The notes: a model not told the origin generated them from the sequence alone. A stretch of 17,807 nt of DNA from Comamonadaceae bacterium (GCA_947374705.1 CANCDA010000030.1:1-17807); one strand, 5' to 3'; shown: positions 6,744 to 13,914, numbered from the stretch's first letter. Translations and numbers: made by a program.

Positions 6744-7934
6744 ATGAACGCCAAAACCATCACGCCAGTACTCACCTTGATCGCCGCCGCAGCCCTGTTG
6801 GTCGCTTGTGGCAAAAAAGAAGATGCGGTTGCCCCCGCAGCCACGCCCGCAGTGGCTGCCGCCACCGTCGTCAAGATCGGTCATGTGGCCCCCATGAGTG
6901 GCCCCAACGCCCACCTGGGTAAAGACAACGAGAACGGTGCACGCATGGCCATTGATGAGCTCAACGCGGCGGGTGTGATGCTGGATGGCAAAAAGATCAC
7001 CCTGGAGCTGATGGCAGAAGACGATGCCTCTGACCCCAAACAGGGCACGGCCGTGGCGCAAAAGCTGGTGGATGCCAAAGTGGCTGGCGTGATTGGTCAC
7101 CTGAACTCGGGCACCACCATCCCCGCATCCAAGCTGTACAGCGACGCCGGGATTGCGCAGGTCTCGCCTTCAGCCACCAACCCCAAGTACACCCGCCAAG
7201 GTTTTAAAACCGCTTTCCGCGTGGTGGCTGACGACGTGCACCTGGGCAGCACGCTGGGCAAGTACGCTGTGCAAACCCTCAAGGGCCAATCCATCGCCGT
7301 GATCGACGACCGCACGGCCTATGGCCAGGGCGTGGCCGAGGAATTCATCAAAGCCGCCGAGGCCGCAGGCGCCAAGATCGTGGCCAAAGAGTTCACCACC
7401 GACAAGGCGACCGACTTCAACGCCATCCTCACCACCATCAAGGGCAAGAAGCCTGACGTGGTCTTCTTCGGTGGCATGGACGCCGTGGCCGGCCCCATGC
7501 TCAAGCAGATGAAGTCATTGGGCATCAAAGCCAAGTACATGGGCGGCGACGGCATTTGCACCACCGAGCTGATCAAACTCGCAGGCGACGCTCTGGGCGA
7601 AGAGCAGGTGTTCTGCGCTGAAGCCGGTGGCGTGGAAGGCGAAGCCAAAGCCGGTATGGAAGCCTTCAAGGCCAAGTACACGGCCAAGTTCAACACCGAC
7701 GTGAAGCTCTACGCCCCCTACGTGTACGACGCGGTCAAAGTCATGGTGGCCGCCATGGTCAAAGCCAACTCCTCAGACCCGGTGAAATACCTGCCCGTGC
7801 TGGCCGCCACCGCCGACTACAAAGGTGTGACCGGCCCCATCGGCTTTGACGAAAAAGGCGACATCAAAAACGGCGCGTTGACCTTGATGACCTACAAAGG
7901 CGGGCAGCGGGTTGAGCTGGCTGTGATCCGTTGA
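6744..7934 (+). CDS. Branched-chain amino acid-type ABC transporter substrate-binding lipoprotein (LivJ/LivK-like)
   Basis: 396 residues. A lipoprotein signal peptide ends in LLVAC with lipidated Cys22, then a flexible Ala/Pro linker to about residue 41. The mature domain begins VVKIGHVAPMSGPNAHLGKDNENG, the classic start of periplasmic-binding family 6 (Leu/Ile/Val-binding). It continues with ALLVAEDDASDPKQGTA-like second-lobe features and VIGHLNSGTTIPASKLYSDAG, where the ligand is bound. It would capture an amino acid or related compound for an ABC importer. Membrane and ATPase genes (livHMGF) are not beside it, so it is an orphan here and specificity is unknown. AAAGAGAAA ahead of the ATG can serve as ribosome site. 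The 38-base gap after the preceding gene leaves open whether it has its own promoter. Confidence 0.9.
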   Translation: MNAKTITPVLTLIAAAALLVACGKKEDAVAPAATPAVAAATVVKIGHVAPMSGPNAHLGKDNENGARMAIDELNAAGVMLDGKKITLELMAEDDASDPKQGTAVAQKLVDAKVAGVIGHLNSGTTIPASKLYSDAGIAQVSPSATNPKYTRQGFKTAFRVVADDVHLGSTLGKYAVQTLKGQSIAVIDDRTAYGQGVAEEFIKAAEAAGAKIVAKEFTTDKATDFNAILTTIKGKKPDVVFFGGMDAVAGPMLKQMKSLGIKAKYMGGDGICTTELIKLAGDALGEEQVFCAEAGGVEGEAKAGMEAFKAKYTAKFNTDVKLYAPYVYDAVKVMVAAMVKANSSDPVKYLPVLAATADYKGVTGPIGFDEKGDIKNGALTLMTYKGGQRVELAVIR

Positions 7935-7954
7935 TTCGAGTCATCTCTTGAGTC

Positions 7955-7997
7955 TTGGGCTTTCCCCCGGGCGTTTTGTTACCGGGTTTGAGCCCAA
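7955..7997. terminator. Long hairpin between convergent genes
   Basis: TTGGGCT (7955-7961) pairs with AGCCCAA (7991-7997). Inside it CCCGG (7966-7970) pairs with CCGGG (7982-7986), leaving a T-rich loop. It lies 20 bases after the binding-protein stop and 37 bases before the end of the convergent dehydrogenase gene, where a shared terminator is expected. No run of T follows on either strand, so a classic intrinsic terminator is not proven. Confidence 0.45.
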
Positions 7998-8034
7998 ATC
8001 GGGCCAAGTGCTCATCGCATCACAGCGATTTTTG

Positions 8035-8946
8035 TCACGCGTCGGGTGCGACCGGGTGTTGGGCCATGGCTTCCCAGGCTTTCACCAAGGCGGAGTGGTC
8101 GGACTGAGCGTGGCCTAGGGCGGCACAGACTTGCATCTGCTGTGCCACGCCTGCCGTTTGCGGCAGGGCGACGTTCATGGCCTTCGCGCCTTGCAGGGCC
8201 AGGTTGAGGTCTTTTTGGTGCAGGGCAATGCGAAAACCGGGGTTGAAGGTGCGCTTGACCATGCGCTCGCCGTGCACTTCCAGAATGCGCGAAGCGGCAA
8301 AGCCACCCATCAGGGCTTGGCGAATCTTGGCGGGGTCTGCGCCGGCTTTGGACGCAAACACCAGGGCTTCGCTCACCGCCGCAATGTTTAACGCCACAAT
8401 GATCTGGTTGGCCACCTTGCAGGTCTGGCCGTCGCCGTTGCCGCCAATCAGCGTGATGTTCTTGCCCATCAACTCAAACAGGGGTTTGACGCGTTCAAAC
8501 ACCGCAGGCTCGCCGCCGATCATGATGGTGAGCGAGGCGGCCTTGGCACCGACTTCGCCGCCGGACACGGGCGCGTCCAAGTAGTCAGCGCCGAGGGCGT
8601 TGATTTTTGCGGCGAAAGCCTTGGTGGCAATCGGGTCGATGGAGCTCATGTCCACCACCACTTTGCCCTTGCCGTTTTGGCCCAGGCCGGCGGCAACGCC
8701 CTCTGCGCCAAACAGTACTTTTTCAACATCTGGGGTGTCGGGCACCATGGTGAAGATGATGTCGGCTTGGCTGGCCACGGCGGCTGGACTGGCGCAAGCC
8801 GTAGCACCGGCAGCCAGCAGGTCGTGCGGGATTTGGCTACGGGTGTTGACGAACAGCGTGTGCCCGCCCTTGATCAAGTTCAGGGCCATCGGCGTGCCCA
8901 TGATGCCCAGGCCGATGAAGCCAAGTTTGAGTCCGGATTGCGTCAT
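8035..8946 (-). CDS. glxR: 2-hydroxy-3-oxopropionate (tartronate semialdehyde) reductase, beta-hydroxyacid dehydrogenase family
   Basis: 303 residues from an ATG with GAGGA a few bases upstream; the longer frame has no such site. The family reduces tartronate semialdehyde to D-glycerate, or oxidises 3-hydroxyisobutyrate, with NAD(P). The N-terminal Rossmann motif GFIGLGIMGTPMA spans 9-21. The substrate loop DAPVSGGEVGA (124-134) and the catalytic lysine K177 in GQTCKVANQ are present, with KDLNLAL (245-251) completing the signature. The FIGLGIMG and EVGAKAASLTIMIGG wording favours GlxR/GarR over MmsB. A glycerate kinase of the next pathway step lies 3.6 kb away on the other strand, which supports this choice but is not proof. 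No glyoxylate carboligase or hydroxypyruvate isomerase gene is in the window. Confidence 0.85.
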   Translation of the reverse strand: MTQSGLKLGFIGLGIMGTPMALNLIKGGHTLFVNTRSQIPHDLLAAGATACASPAAVASQADIIFTMVPDTPDVEKVLFGAEGVAAGLGQNGKGKVVVDMSSIDPIATKAFAAKINALGADYLDAPVSGGEVGAKAASLTIMIGGEPAVFERVKPLFELMGKNITLIGGNGDGQTCKVANQIIVALNIAAVSEALVFASKAGADPAKIRQALMGGFAASRILEVHGERMVKRTFNPGFRIALHQKDLNLALQGAKAMNVALPQTAGVAQQMQVCAALGHAQSDHSALVKAWEAMAQHPVAPDA

Positions 8947-9016
8947 TTTTTCCTCAGAGGTTGTTGGATCAGTCAACCGCTGATTTTGCCCGATGTGATC
9001 AAGCGCAGCGCAGGGC

Positions 9017-9083
9017 CGCCCCAAGCCAGCTTAGCCCCCTCGGGGGGCAGAGAGTTACACGCAGTGAACGAACGTGGGGGTCA
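9017..9083. repeat. GC-rich structured intergenic repeat, Comamonadaceae type, probably a terminator
   Basis: GCCCCC (9034-9039) and GGGGGC (9043-9048) form a tight stem with a TCG loop. A second arm follows, in which CACG (9058-9061) can pair with CGTG (9073-9076) ahead of GGGGG. The element ends in the stop codon of the minus-strand lipoprotein gene. From memory, near-identical sequences recur between genes in Acidovorax/Polaromonas-like genomes; only one copy is in this window, so the repeat claim rests on recall. Confidence 0.55.
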
Positions 9084-9614
9084 TGTCTGCCCTTCAGTCA
9101 GCGTGTCCAGCTGGAAACGACCGCTTTTGTGCCAGAGCCAGGTGTCGGTGTAGGTCACACCGGCCAGTCGAATGGGGGCCGGGAAAGGGGACGCTGAACG
9201 CACAGTGCGCTCGATGTCGGCCATCACCTCTGGGGCGTGGCGGGGTGCGCGCATCCAATGGGTGGAGGTCACATGTCCGCGTGGATCAACCTCGACTTGC
9301 AAGACGCCAACGGCATAGAGCAGGGGCGGCATTTTCCCTTTGTAAATCCGGTCGCCATTCTTGCTGTAGAGGTGAGAAGCTGCGTCGCGCCGGTAGTCTT
9401 TGGGGGTGACAGCGTTTGAAATCTTGTCGGGCCGGGGTTGAGCGGCCACGGGTGGTGGCGCTTGGATGGGCCTGGGTGGCGCTGGCGTTGGGGGCGGAGC
9501 TGGGGCCAGCACGACCGGCGCAGGTGGCGGCCCTGAACACGCGGCGAGCAACACAGCGATGCCGGTTGCCGAGGAAGCCTGTAGCAGTTGACGTCTGTCG
9601 ATGGCGGGTTTCAT
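9081..9614 (-). CDS. Proline-rich lipoprotein with TonB C-terminal-like domain
   Basis: 177 residues, ATG preceded by AGGAAC at good spacing. The N-terminus has DRRQLLQAS (6-14), a twin-arginine-like motif, then a hydrophobic stretch ending in the lipobox LLAAC with Cys26. This suggests a lipoprotein possibly exported by Tat. Residues 29-62 are mostly Pro and Ala, like the periplasm-spanning arm of TonB. Residues about 90-168 resemble the TonB/TolA C-terminal fold, with GVLQVEVDPRGHV and later ASPFPAP. Unlike true TonB it lacks the N-terminal membrane anchor that meets ExbB/ExbD, and no exbBD is nearby, so energy transduction is unlikely. Role unknown; an envelope-bridging or partner-binding lipoprotein is a fair guess. 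The GC-rich repeat directly follows the stop. Confidence 0.75.
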   Translation of the reverse strand: MKPAIDRRQLLQASSATGIAVLLAACSGPPPAPVVLAPAPPPTPAPPRPIQAPPPVAAQPRPDKISNAVTPKDYRRDAASHLYSKNGDRIYKGKMPPLLYAVGVLQVEVDPRGHVTSTHWMRAPRHAPEVMADIERTVRSASPFPAPIRLAGVTYTDTWLWHKSGRFQLDTLTEGQT

Positions 9615-9640
9615 GGAGTTCCTGTTCGAAGTACAACGTT

Positions 9641-9666
9641 AAAAGGCGCGTGATCTGAATGCGCCT
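9641..9666 (-). terminator. Hairpin with short T-run after the Bug gene, in the leader of the lipoprotein gene
   Basis: Read on the minus strand, AGGCGC (9666-9661), an 11-base loop, GCGCCT (9649-9644), then TTT. This has the shape of a weak intrinsic terminator for the upstream Bug gene. It ends only 27 bases before the lipoprotein start codon, leaving no room for a separate promoter after it, so it may instead act as a leader structure or attenuator. Confidence 0.45.
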
Positions 9667-9672
9667 GAATGC
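9655..9672. repeat. Tandem CTGAATGC pair, 10-base period
   Basis: CTGAATGC occurs at 9655-9662 and again at 9665-9672, exactly one helical turn apart, upstream of the lipoprotein gene and overlapping the hairpin. It could be a protein-binding site or chance. Confidence 0.35.
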
Positions 9673-9767
9673 ACGTGGTGGGCTACTGTGCCACAAGGGC
9701 GGCATGGCTGGCGTGTCTTTGCGTGTCCAAACGTCACAGCCTGTAAGCCCTCCTTGTCGGTGGCCCA

Positions 9768-10742
9768 TCAATCGGCGGTGATGCCCGCTGCCTTGATGGT
9801 TTTGGCCCAAAACGTGGTCTCGCGTTTGACGAGTTCGTCCAAAGCTTCAGGCGGCAAATAACGCAACTCAATACCGGCGGTGTTGGCGCGTGTTTTGGTC
9901 TCGGTTTGTTCCAGCGCTTGCTTGATCTGAGCACTGAGCTTGCTCACCACATCGGGCGGTGTGCCCGCAGGCGCGAAGATGCCAACCCAGGCTTCCAGCT
10001 CAAAGCCTTTGAGGCCCGCCTCTGCCGTGGTGGGCACGCTGGGCAGGCCCGGGTGGCGCGATTTGCCCGCAATGGCCAAGCCTTTGAGCTTGCCCGCCTG
10101 CACATGGCCCATGACAGAGGGCGGCGTGGTGATGAACACTTGCACTTGGCCGGAGAGCACGTCTTGCACGGCTGGGCCTGAGCCCCGGTAAGGGATGTGC
10201 ACCATGCTGGTGTGCGTTTGCATTTTGAACATCTCGGTGCCGATGTGCGAGAGCGAGCCGTTGCCCTGCGAGGCGTAGCTCAGCTTGCCGGGGTTGAGCT
10301 TGAGGTAGCTGATGAACTCATTCAGATTATTGGCGGGCACCGAGGGGTGCACGGCAATCACATTGGTGGCCACGGTGACCAGTGCCACCGGCACAAAATC
10401 CTTTTGCGCCCAGGGCAGTTTAGGTGACAGCGAGGGGTTGCCCACGTGGTAGGCCGAGTAGGAGGTGAGCAGGGTGTAGCCATCCGGGTTTGCGCGTGCC
10501 ACCAGGCTATAGGCCACATTGCCGCTGCCGCCGCCCTTGTTGTCCACCACCACCGATTGGCCCATCACGCGGGCCAGCGGCTCGCTCAACAGGCGGGCCG
10601 AGGCATCGACAAAGCCACCGGGTGGGTTGGGGACGACCAGGGTGACAGTTTTGGCCGGGTAGCCCTGCGCGGCGCACAGGCCACAGAGCAGGGTGGTGGC
10701 AAGGGTGGCCCAGGTGCGGGCGATGCGGTGGCTTGAAATCAT
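9768..10742 (-). CDS. Bug-family (TctC-type) periplasmic solute-binding protein
   Basis: 324 residues. A Sec signal peptide runs to about residue 25 (LLCGLCAAQ), and the mature protein begins YPAKTVTLVVPNPPGGFVDASAR, the standard Bug start. The ligand-clamping GGxxD (D46) is present. Further Bug landmarks are NKGGGSGN, HIPYRGSGPAVQDVLSGQV and a late AEAGLKGFELEAWVGIFAPAGTP. Such proteins bind carboxylates or other small acids; most Burkholderiales Bug genes are orphans without their own tripartite transporter, and none is visible here. It is divergent from the diguanylate cyclase gene, sharing a structured 161-base control region. I see no strong Shine-Dalgarno before the ATG. The ligand cannot be told from the sequence; the nearby glycerate-pathway enzymes make a hydroxy acid possible. 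Confidence 0.9.
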   Translation of the reverse strand: MISSHRIARTWATLATTLLCGLCAAQGYPAKTVTLVVPNPPGGFVDASARLLSEPLARVMGQSVVVDNKGGGSGNVAYSLVARANPDGYTLLTSYSAYHVGNPSLSPKLPWAQKDFVPVALVTVATNVIAVHPSVPANNLNEFISYLKLNPGKLSYASQGNGSLSHIGTEMFKMQTHTSMVHIPYRGSGPAVQDVLSGQVQVFITTPPSVMGHVQAGKLKGLAIAGKSRHPGLPSVPTTAEAGLKGFELEAWVGIFAPAGTPPDVVSKLSAQIKQALEQTETKTRANTAGIELRYLPPEALDELVKRETTFWAKTIKAAGITAD

Positions 10743-10784
10743 GGCGTTGAATCGGTTGGTTGGGCTGGAAAAATAAGGCAGATG

Positions 10785-10818
10785 CGGGTGAGTTTAGAAC
10801 GAGTTCGGGTGAGTTTAG
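10785..10818. promoter_or_regulatory. Tandem 13-base direct repeat, probable activator site
   Basis: CGGGTGAGTTTAG occurs at 10785-10797 and 10806-10818, perfect copies with a 21-base period (two helical turns). The second ends 3 bases before the -35 box of the diguanylate cyclase promoter. Placement and phasing suit a dimeric activator; the regulator is unknown. The site could also serve the divergent Bug gene. Confidence 0.6.
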
Positions 10819-10821
10819 GGC

Positions 10822-10850
10822 TTGTCACTCGATTCGGCATCAGTGATACT
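10822..10850 (+). promoter_or_regulatory. Sigma70-type promoter of the diguanylate cyclase gene
   Basis: TTGTCA (10822-10827, 5 of 6 to consensus), a 17-base spacer, then GATACT (10845-10850, 4 of 6). Transcription would start near 10857, giving a leader of about 47 bases that contains the palindrome at 10875-10891. Confidence 0.6.
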
Positions 10851-10874
10851 AGCGCTTGACCACGCACGACACGA

Positions 10875-10891
10875 TGTGTGGCAGCCACACA
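10875..10891. promoter_or_regulatory. Perfect 17-base palindrome in the diguanylate cyclase leader
   Basis: TGTGTGGC, a single A, then GCCACACA: 8-base arms, no mismatch. It lies between the predicted start of transcription and the ribosome site (about 10893-10898). It fits a repressor operator, or as RNA a 6-base stem with a 5-base loop next to the ribosome site. Confidence 0.5.
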
Positions 10892-10903
10892 GAAGAGACG
10901 TCG

Positions 10904-12514
10904 ATGAAAAACACCACCCATCAACCTGTAAAACGGGACGCGCATGACCTCGTCTTGCGCAGCCTGCAATTGGAAAAAACGCTGGAAAGCTCAGGCGAAT
11001 CCGTCGTCATCAAAGACCTCAACGCCGTTGTCACCTTCTGGAACCCGCAGGCCACCGCCCTCTATGGCTTCACTGCTGAAGAGGCTATTGGCCAACCCTT
11101 GCGTGACTTGCACGCCGCTGACCTGAGTGAAGAAGCCTACGCCCGGGTGCTAACCCGCGTGCGCTCCGGGCAACCCAGCACGGCCACCTCAGACCGCAAG
11201 AAAAAAAATGGTGAAGTCGTCCATGTGCTGATCCGCACCACGCCCTTGTTTGACGAAAACGGGGTGCTGGTGGCGGAGTCCACCATCACCCGCGATTTGA
11301 GCGACATCCGCCGTGCCGAAGACGCCTTGGAAGTCGCCAAAGCCGCACTCAAAGACAAGCTCACCGCCAACCGCAACCTCAAGACCGAAGTAGCCTCGCG
11401 CCGCAAATCCGAATTGGCCATGCGCGACATGAACCTGGCCATGGAGCGCACGGTGCAAAAAATGGAGATGCTGCACCGCGAGAACGAAACGCTGCTGCAC
11501 CTGTCTGAGCTATTGCAGTCTTGCACCGATTGGGATGAGGCCCACGCCGCCGTGCTGGAGACCACGCAGCGGCTTTTCCCGGGAGTTCCTGGCGGGCTCT
11601 TCATCTACCGCGAATCGCGCGATGTGCTGATGCATGCCGTGTCCTGGGGCGATAGCTCGCCGACATCCGTGCTGCCCGAGCCCTTGCACCCAGAGGATTG
11701 CTGGGCTTTGCGACTCGGGCGTCCGCACAGCGTCAATTCCCCCAGCGCTTTTCGCTGTCGCCACCTGCACGGCAGCACTCAGCCGTCCATTTGCCTGCCT
11801 GTGCATGGCCAAGGCCAGGCTTTGGGCTTGCTGGTGTTGCGCGTGGATGCCGATGAAGACATTCAAACGCGCTTAACCGCACTGGCCAGCCGCATTGGCC
11901 CCGGCTTTGCCAATTTGAAACTTCGTGAATCCCTGCGCTCGCTGGCTTTGCGTGACACCCTGACCGGCCTGTACAACCGGCGCTACATGGAAGAGGCTTT
12001 AAAGCGCCTGTTCATCAGCAGCCGCCACAGCGACAAACCCTTCTCCATTCTCATGGTCGATATCGACCACTTCAAGCGCTTTAACGACACCTTTGGCCAC
12101 GCCGCCGGTGACGCTGTGCTGGCTGCCATTGCCAAGTGCCTCAAAAACACCGTTCGCACCTCCGACTTTGCCTGCCGCTACGGCGGTGAAGAACTCGTGG
12201 TGCTGATGCCCGACACCAGCCTGGACAGCGCCATGGAGCGGGCCGAAGCCATTCGCATGGCGATTCGTGAGAGCAGCATCACCCATGACGGGCAAACCCT
12301 GCCCGCCTGCACGGCGTCCTTTGGCGTGGCCGTTTCCCCGACCCATGGCGACAACACGCCCGATTTGTTCAAAGCCGCCGACGCGGCTCTGTACCGCGCC
12401 AAGGCCGAGGGGCGTGACCGCGTGTGCGCGGCCGAGGCGGTAACCCCCTCGCTGGCTGAGGCCTCCAAAGCCGTCTCCAAGGCGGCGTCTAAGACGGCTT
12501 CCAGCGCAGCTTGA
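10904..12514 (+). CDS. Diguanylate cyclase with PAS, coiled-coil, GAF and GGDEF domains
   Basis: 536 residues from the ATG at 10904, which has AGAAGAG upstream; an earlier TTG sits at the predicted transcription start and is rejected. It makes the second messenger cyclic di-GMP from two GTP. Domains in order: PAS (about 22-131, with IKDLNAVVTFWNPQA and YGFTAEEAIGQ), a coiled coil (about 133-205), GAF (about 206-345), and GGDEF (about 346-505). The catalytic signature is GGEEL (427-431) in RYGGEELVV, and metal-binding MVDIDHF (384-390) is present. The inhibitory I-site RTSD (418-421) lies 5 residues before GGEEL, so product feedback is expected. There is no membrane helix, so it is a cytoplasmic sensor. 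The GAF domain has a Cys/His cluster (C266, H275, C285, H287, H289). The last 30 residues are an Ala/Ser/Lys tail. The glycerate kinase gene follows after 24 bases. Confidence 0.93.
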   Translation: MKNTTHQPVKRDAHDLVLRSLQLEKTLESSGESVVIKDLNAVVTFWNPQATALYGFTAEEAIGQPLRDLHAADLSEEAYARVLTRVRSGQPSTATSDRKKKNGEVVHVLIRTTPLFDENGVLVAESTITRDLSDIRRAEDALEVAKAALKDKLTANRNLKTEVASRRKSELAMRDMNLAMERTVQKMEMLHRENETLLHLSELLQSCTDWDEAHAAVLETTQRLFPGVPGGLFIYRESRDVLMHAVSWGDSSPTSVLPEPLHPEDCWALRLGRPHSVNSPSAFRCRHLHGSTQPSICLPVHGQGQALGLLVLRVDADEDIQTRLTALASRIGPGFANLKLRESLRSLALRDTLTGLYNRRYMEEALKRLFISSRHSDKPFSILMVDIDHFKRFNDTFGHAAGDAVLAAIAKCLKNTVRTSDFACRYGGEELVVLMPDTSLDSAMERAEAIRMAIRESSITHDGQTLPACTASFGVAVSPTHGDNTPDLFKAADAALYRAKAEGRDRVCAAEAVTPSLAEASKAVSKAASKTASSAA

Positions 12515-12538
12515 ACGCGTGAATTTGATTGAGACTTA

Positions 12539-13882
12539 ATGAGCCACCCGAACCCGCAAACCCACCCTCGCGAATTCCTCACCCACCTGTACACCGCCGC
12601 CGTGCAACGCGCCCTGCCGCTGCACACCATGGCCGCGCATTTGCCACTCCCACCCAAGGGCCGCACCGTCGTCATCGGCGCGGGCAAGGCCGGTGGCTCC
12701 ATGGCCCAGGCGTTAGAGGCCTTGTGGCCCTCTGATGCGCCCTTGAGCGGCCTGGTGGTCACGCGCTATCACCACATACCGCCGCGCCCACCTGGCCTTG
12801 TCTCGCGCATCGAGATTATCGAAGCGGCGCACCCGGTGCCTGATGCGGCGGGTTTGGCTGCATCGCAACGTATCCTCGACTTGGTTCACGGCTTGACCGC
12901 TGACGACCTGGTGCTGTGCCTGATCTCCGGCGGCGGATCGGCCCTGCTGACTCTGCCTGCGGATGGCTTGACGCTGGCCGAGAAGCAGCGCATCAACAAA
13001 GACCTGCTCAACAGTGGCGCCAACATCGGTGAGATGAACTGCGTGCGCAAGCACCTCTCGCGCATCAAGGGTGGTCGCTTGGGCGCGGCCTGTGCGCCCG
13101 CCCGCGTAGTGACCTTGACCATCAGCGATGTGCCGGGAGACGACCCCTCCGTTATCGCCAGCGGGCCGACCGTGGCGGACGCCAGCACCTGCGCCGACGC
13201 ACTGGCAATATTGAAGCGCTATGGCATTGCGTTGCCGCCAACGGTGCACACCGCGTTGGCGCAGGGTGCGCTGGAAACTCCTAAACCGAATGACCCCGCC
13301 TTCAACGGCCATTCGGTTCGCATGATGGCCACACCGCAAGAGTCGCTGGAGGCGGCGGCGGCGGCTGCGCGTGACGCAGGTCTCAACGCCTACATCTTGA
13401 GCGATGAAATGGAGGGCGAATCGCGCGAGGTGGGCAAGGTGCATGCGGCCCTGGCACGCGCTGTTGCCCGCGTGCATTCGCAGACAGTTTCACCGACTAA
13501 AGGTCTGGCCTTCATCAAACCCTGCGTCATCCTCAGCGGAGGTGAAACCACGGTCACGGTGCGCCCTGTGTCCGCAGGTGGCGTGCGGGGTAAGGGTGGT
13601 CGCGCGGGCGAGTTTTGCCTGGGGCTGGCGCTGGGCTTGCAGGGTCAGGCGGGCGTGTACGCGCTGGCGGCCGACACCGACGGCATTGACGGCATGGAGG
13701 ACAACGCCGGTGCTTTTGTTGAGCCCAGCACGCTGGCACGCGCGCAGGCCTTGGGGCTCAAGGTGACTGACAGTCTGGATCGCAACGACGCCTACGGTTA
13801 CTTCTCTGCCTTAGGTGACCTCGTCATCACCGGGCCAACCCACACCAATGTCAATGACTTTCGGGCCTTGCTGATCTTGTAG
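12539..13882 (+). CDS. ttuD: Glycerate 2-kinase, MOFRL family (GckA/TtuD type)
   Basis: 447 residues. This family phosphorylates D-glycerate to 2-phosphoglycerate, feeding glyoxylate, tartrate or serine-cycle carbon into lower glycolysis; older records call it hydroxypyruvate reductase. Seen motifs are VVIGAGKAGGSMA (44-56), LISGGGSALLTLP (128-140), NCVRKHLSRIKGGRLG (167-182), ILSGGETTVTV (331-341), LAADTDGIDGMEDNAGA (377-393), and the diagnostic C-terminal end TGPTHTNVNDFRALLI. All are intact. It starts 24 bases after the cyclase gene with only a weak GAGA ribosome site and is probably co-transcribed. Together with the tartronate semialdehyde reductase at 8035-8946 it makes the last two steps of the glycerate pathway. 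The kinase family is secure; the symbol follows common usage for homologues. Confidence 0.92.
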   Translation: MSHPNPQTHPREFLTHLYTAAVQRALPLHTMAAHLPLPPKGRTVVIGAGKAGGSMAQALEALWPSDAPLSGLVVTRYHHIPPRPPGLVSRIEIIEAAHPVPDAAGLAASQRILDLVHGLTADDLVLCLISGGGSALLTLPADGLTLAEKQRINKDLLNSGANIGEMNCVRKHLSRIKGGRLGAACAPARVVTLTISDVPGDDPSVIASGPTVADASTCADALAILKRYGIALPPTVHTALAQGALETPKPNDPAFNGHSVRMMATPQESLEAAAAAARDAGLNAYILSDEMEGESREVGKVHAALARAVARVHSQTVSPTKGLAFIKPCVILSGGETTVTVRPVSAGGVRGKGGRAGEFCLGLALGLQGQAGVYALAADTDGIDGMEDNAGAFVEPSTLARAQALGLKVTDSLDRNDAYGYFSALGDLVITGPTHTNVNDFRALLIL

Positions 13883-13914
13883 GCTGTTTCTGGCGTTTCA
13901 GGGCAAACCTTGAT

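Noticed and set aside
9286..9810. Minus-strand open frame of 174 codons spanning the lipoprotein gene and the gap before it
   Set aside because: It is out of frame with the lipoprotein, which has a signal peptide, lipobox and ribosome site; the alternative product is basic and low in meaning.
12468..12500. Inverted repeat AAGCCGTCT / AGACGGCTT with a 15-base spacer near the end of the cyclase gene
   Set aside because: It lies inside the coding sequence for a repetitive Ala/Ser/Lys tail, has no T-run, and is best explained by repeated Ser-Lys-Ala codons.
12713..13477. Minus-strand open frame of 254 codons opposite the glycerate kinase
   Set aside because: Arg/His-rich shadow of a gene whose family motifs are all intact on the plus strand.
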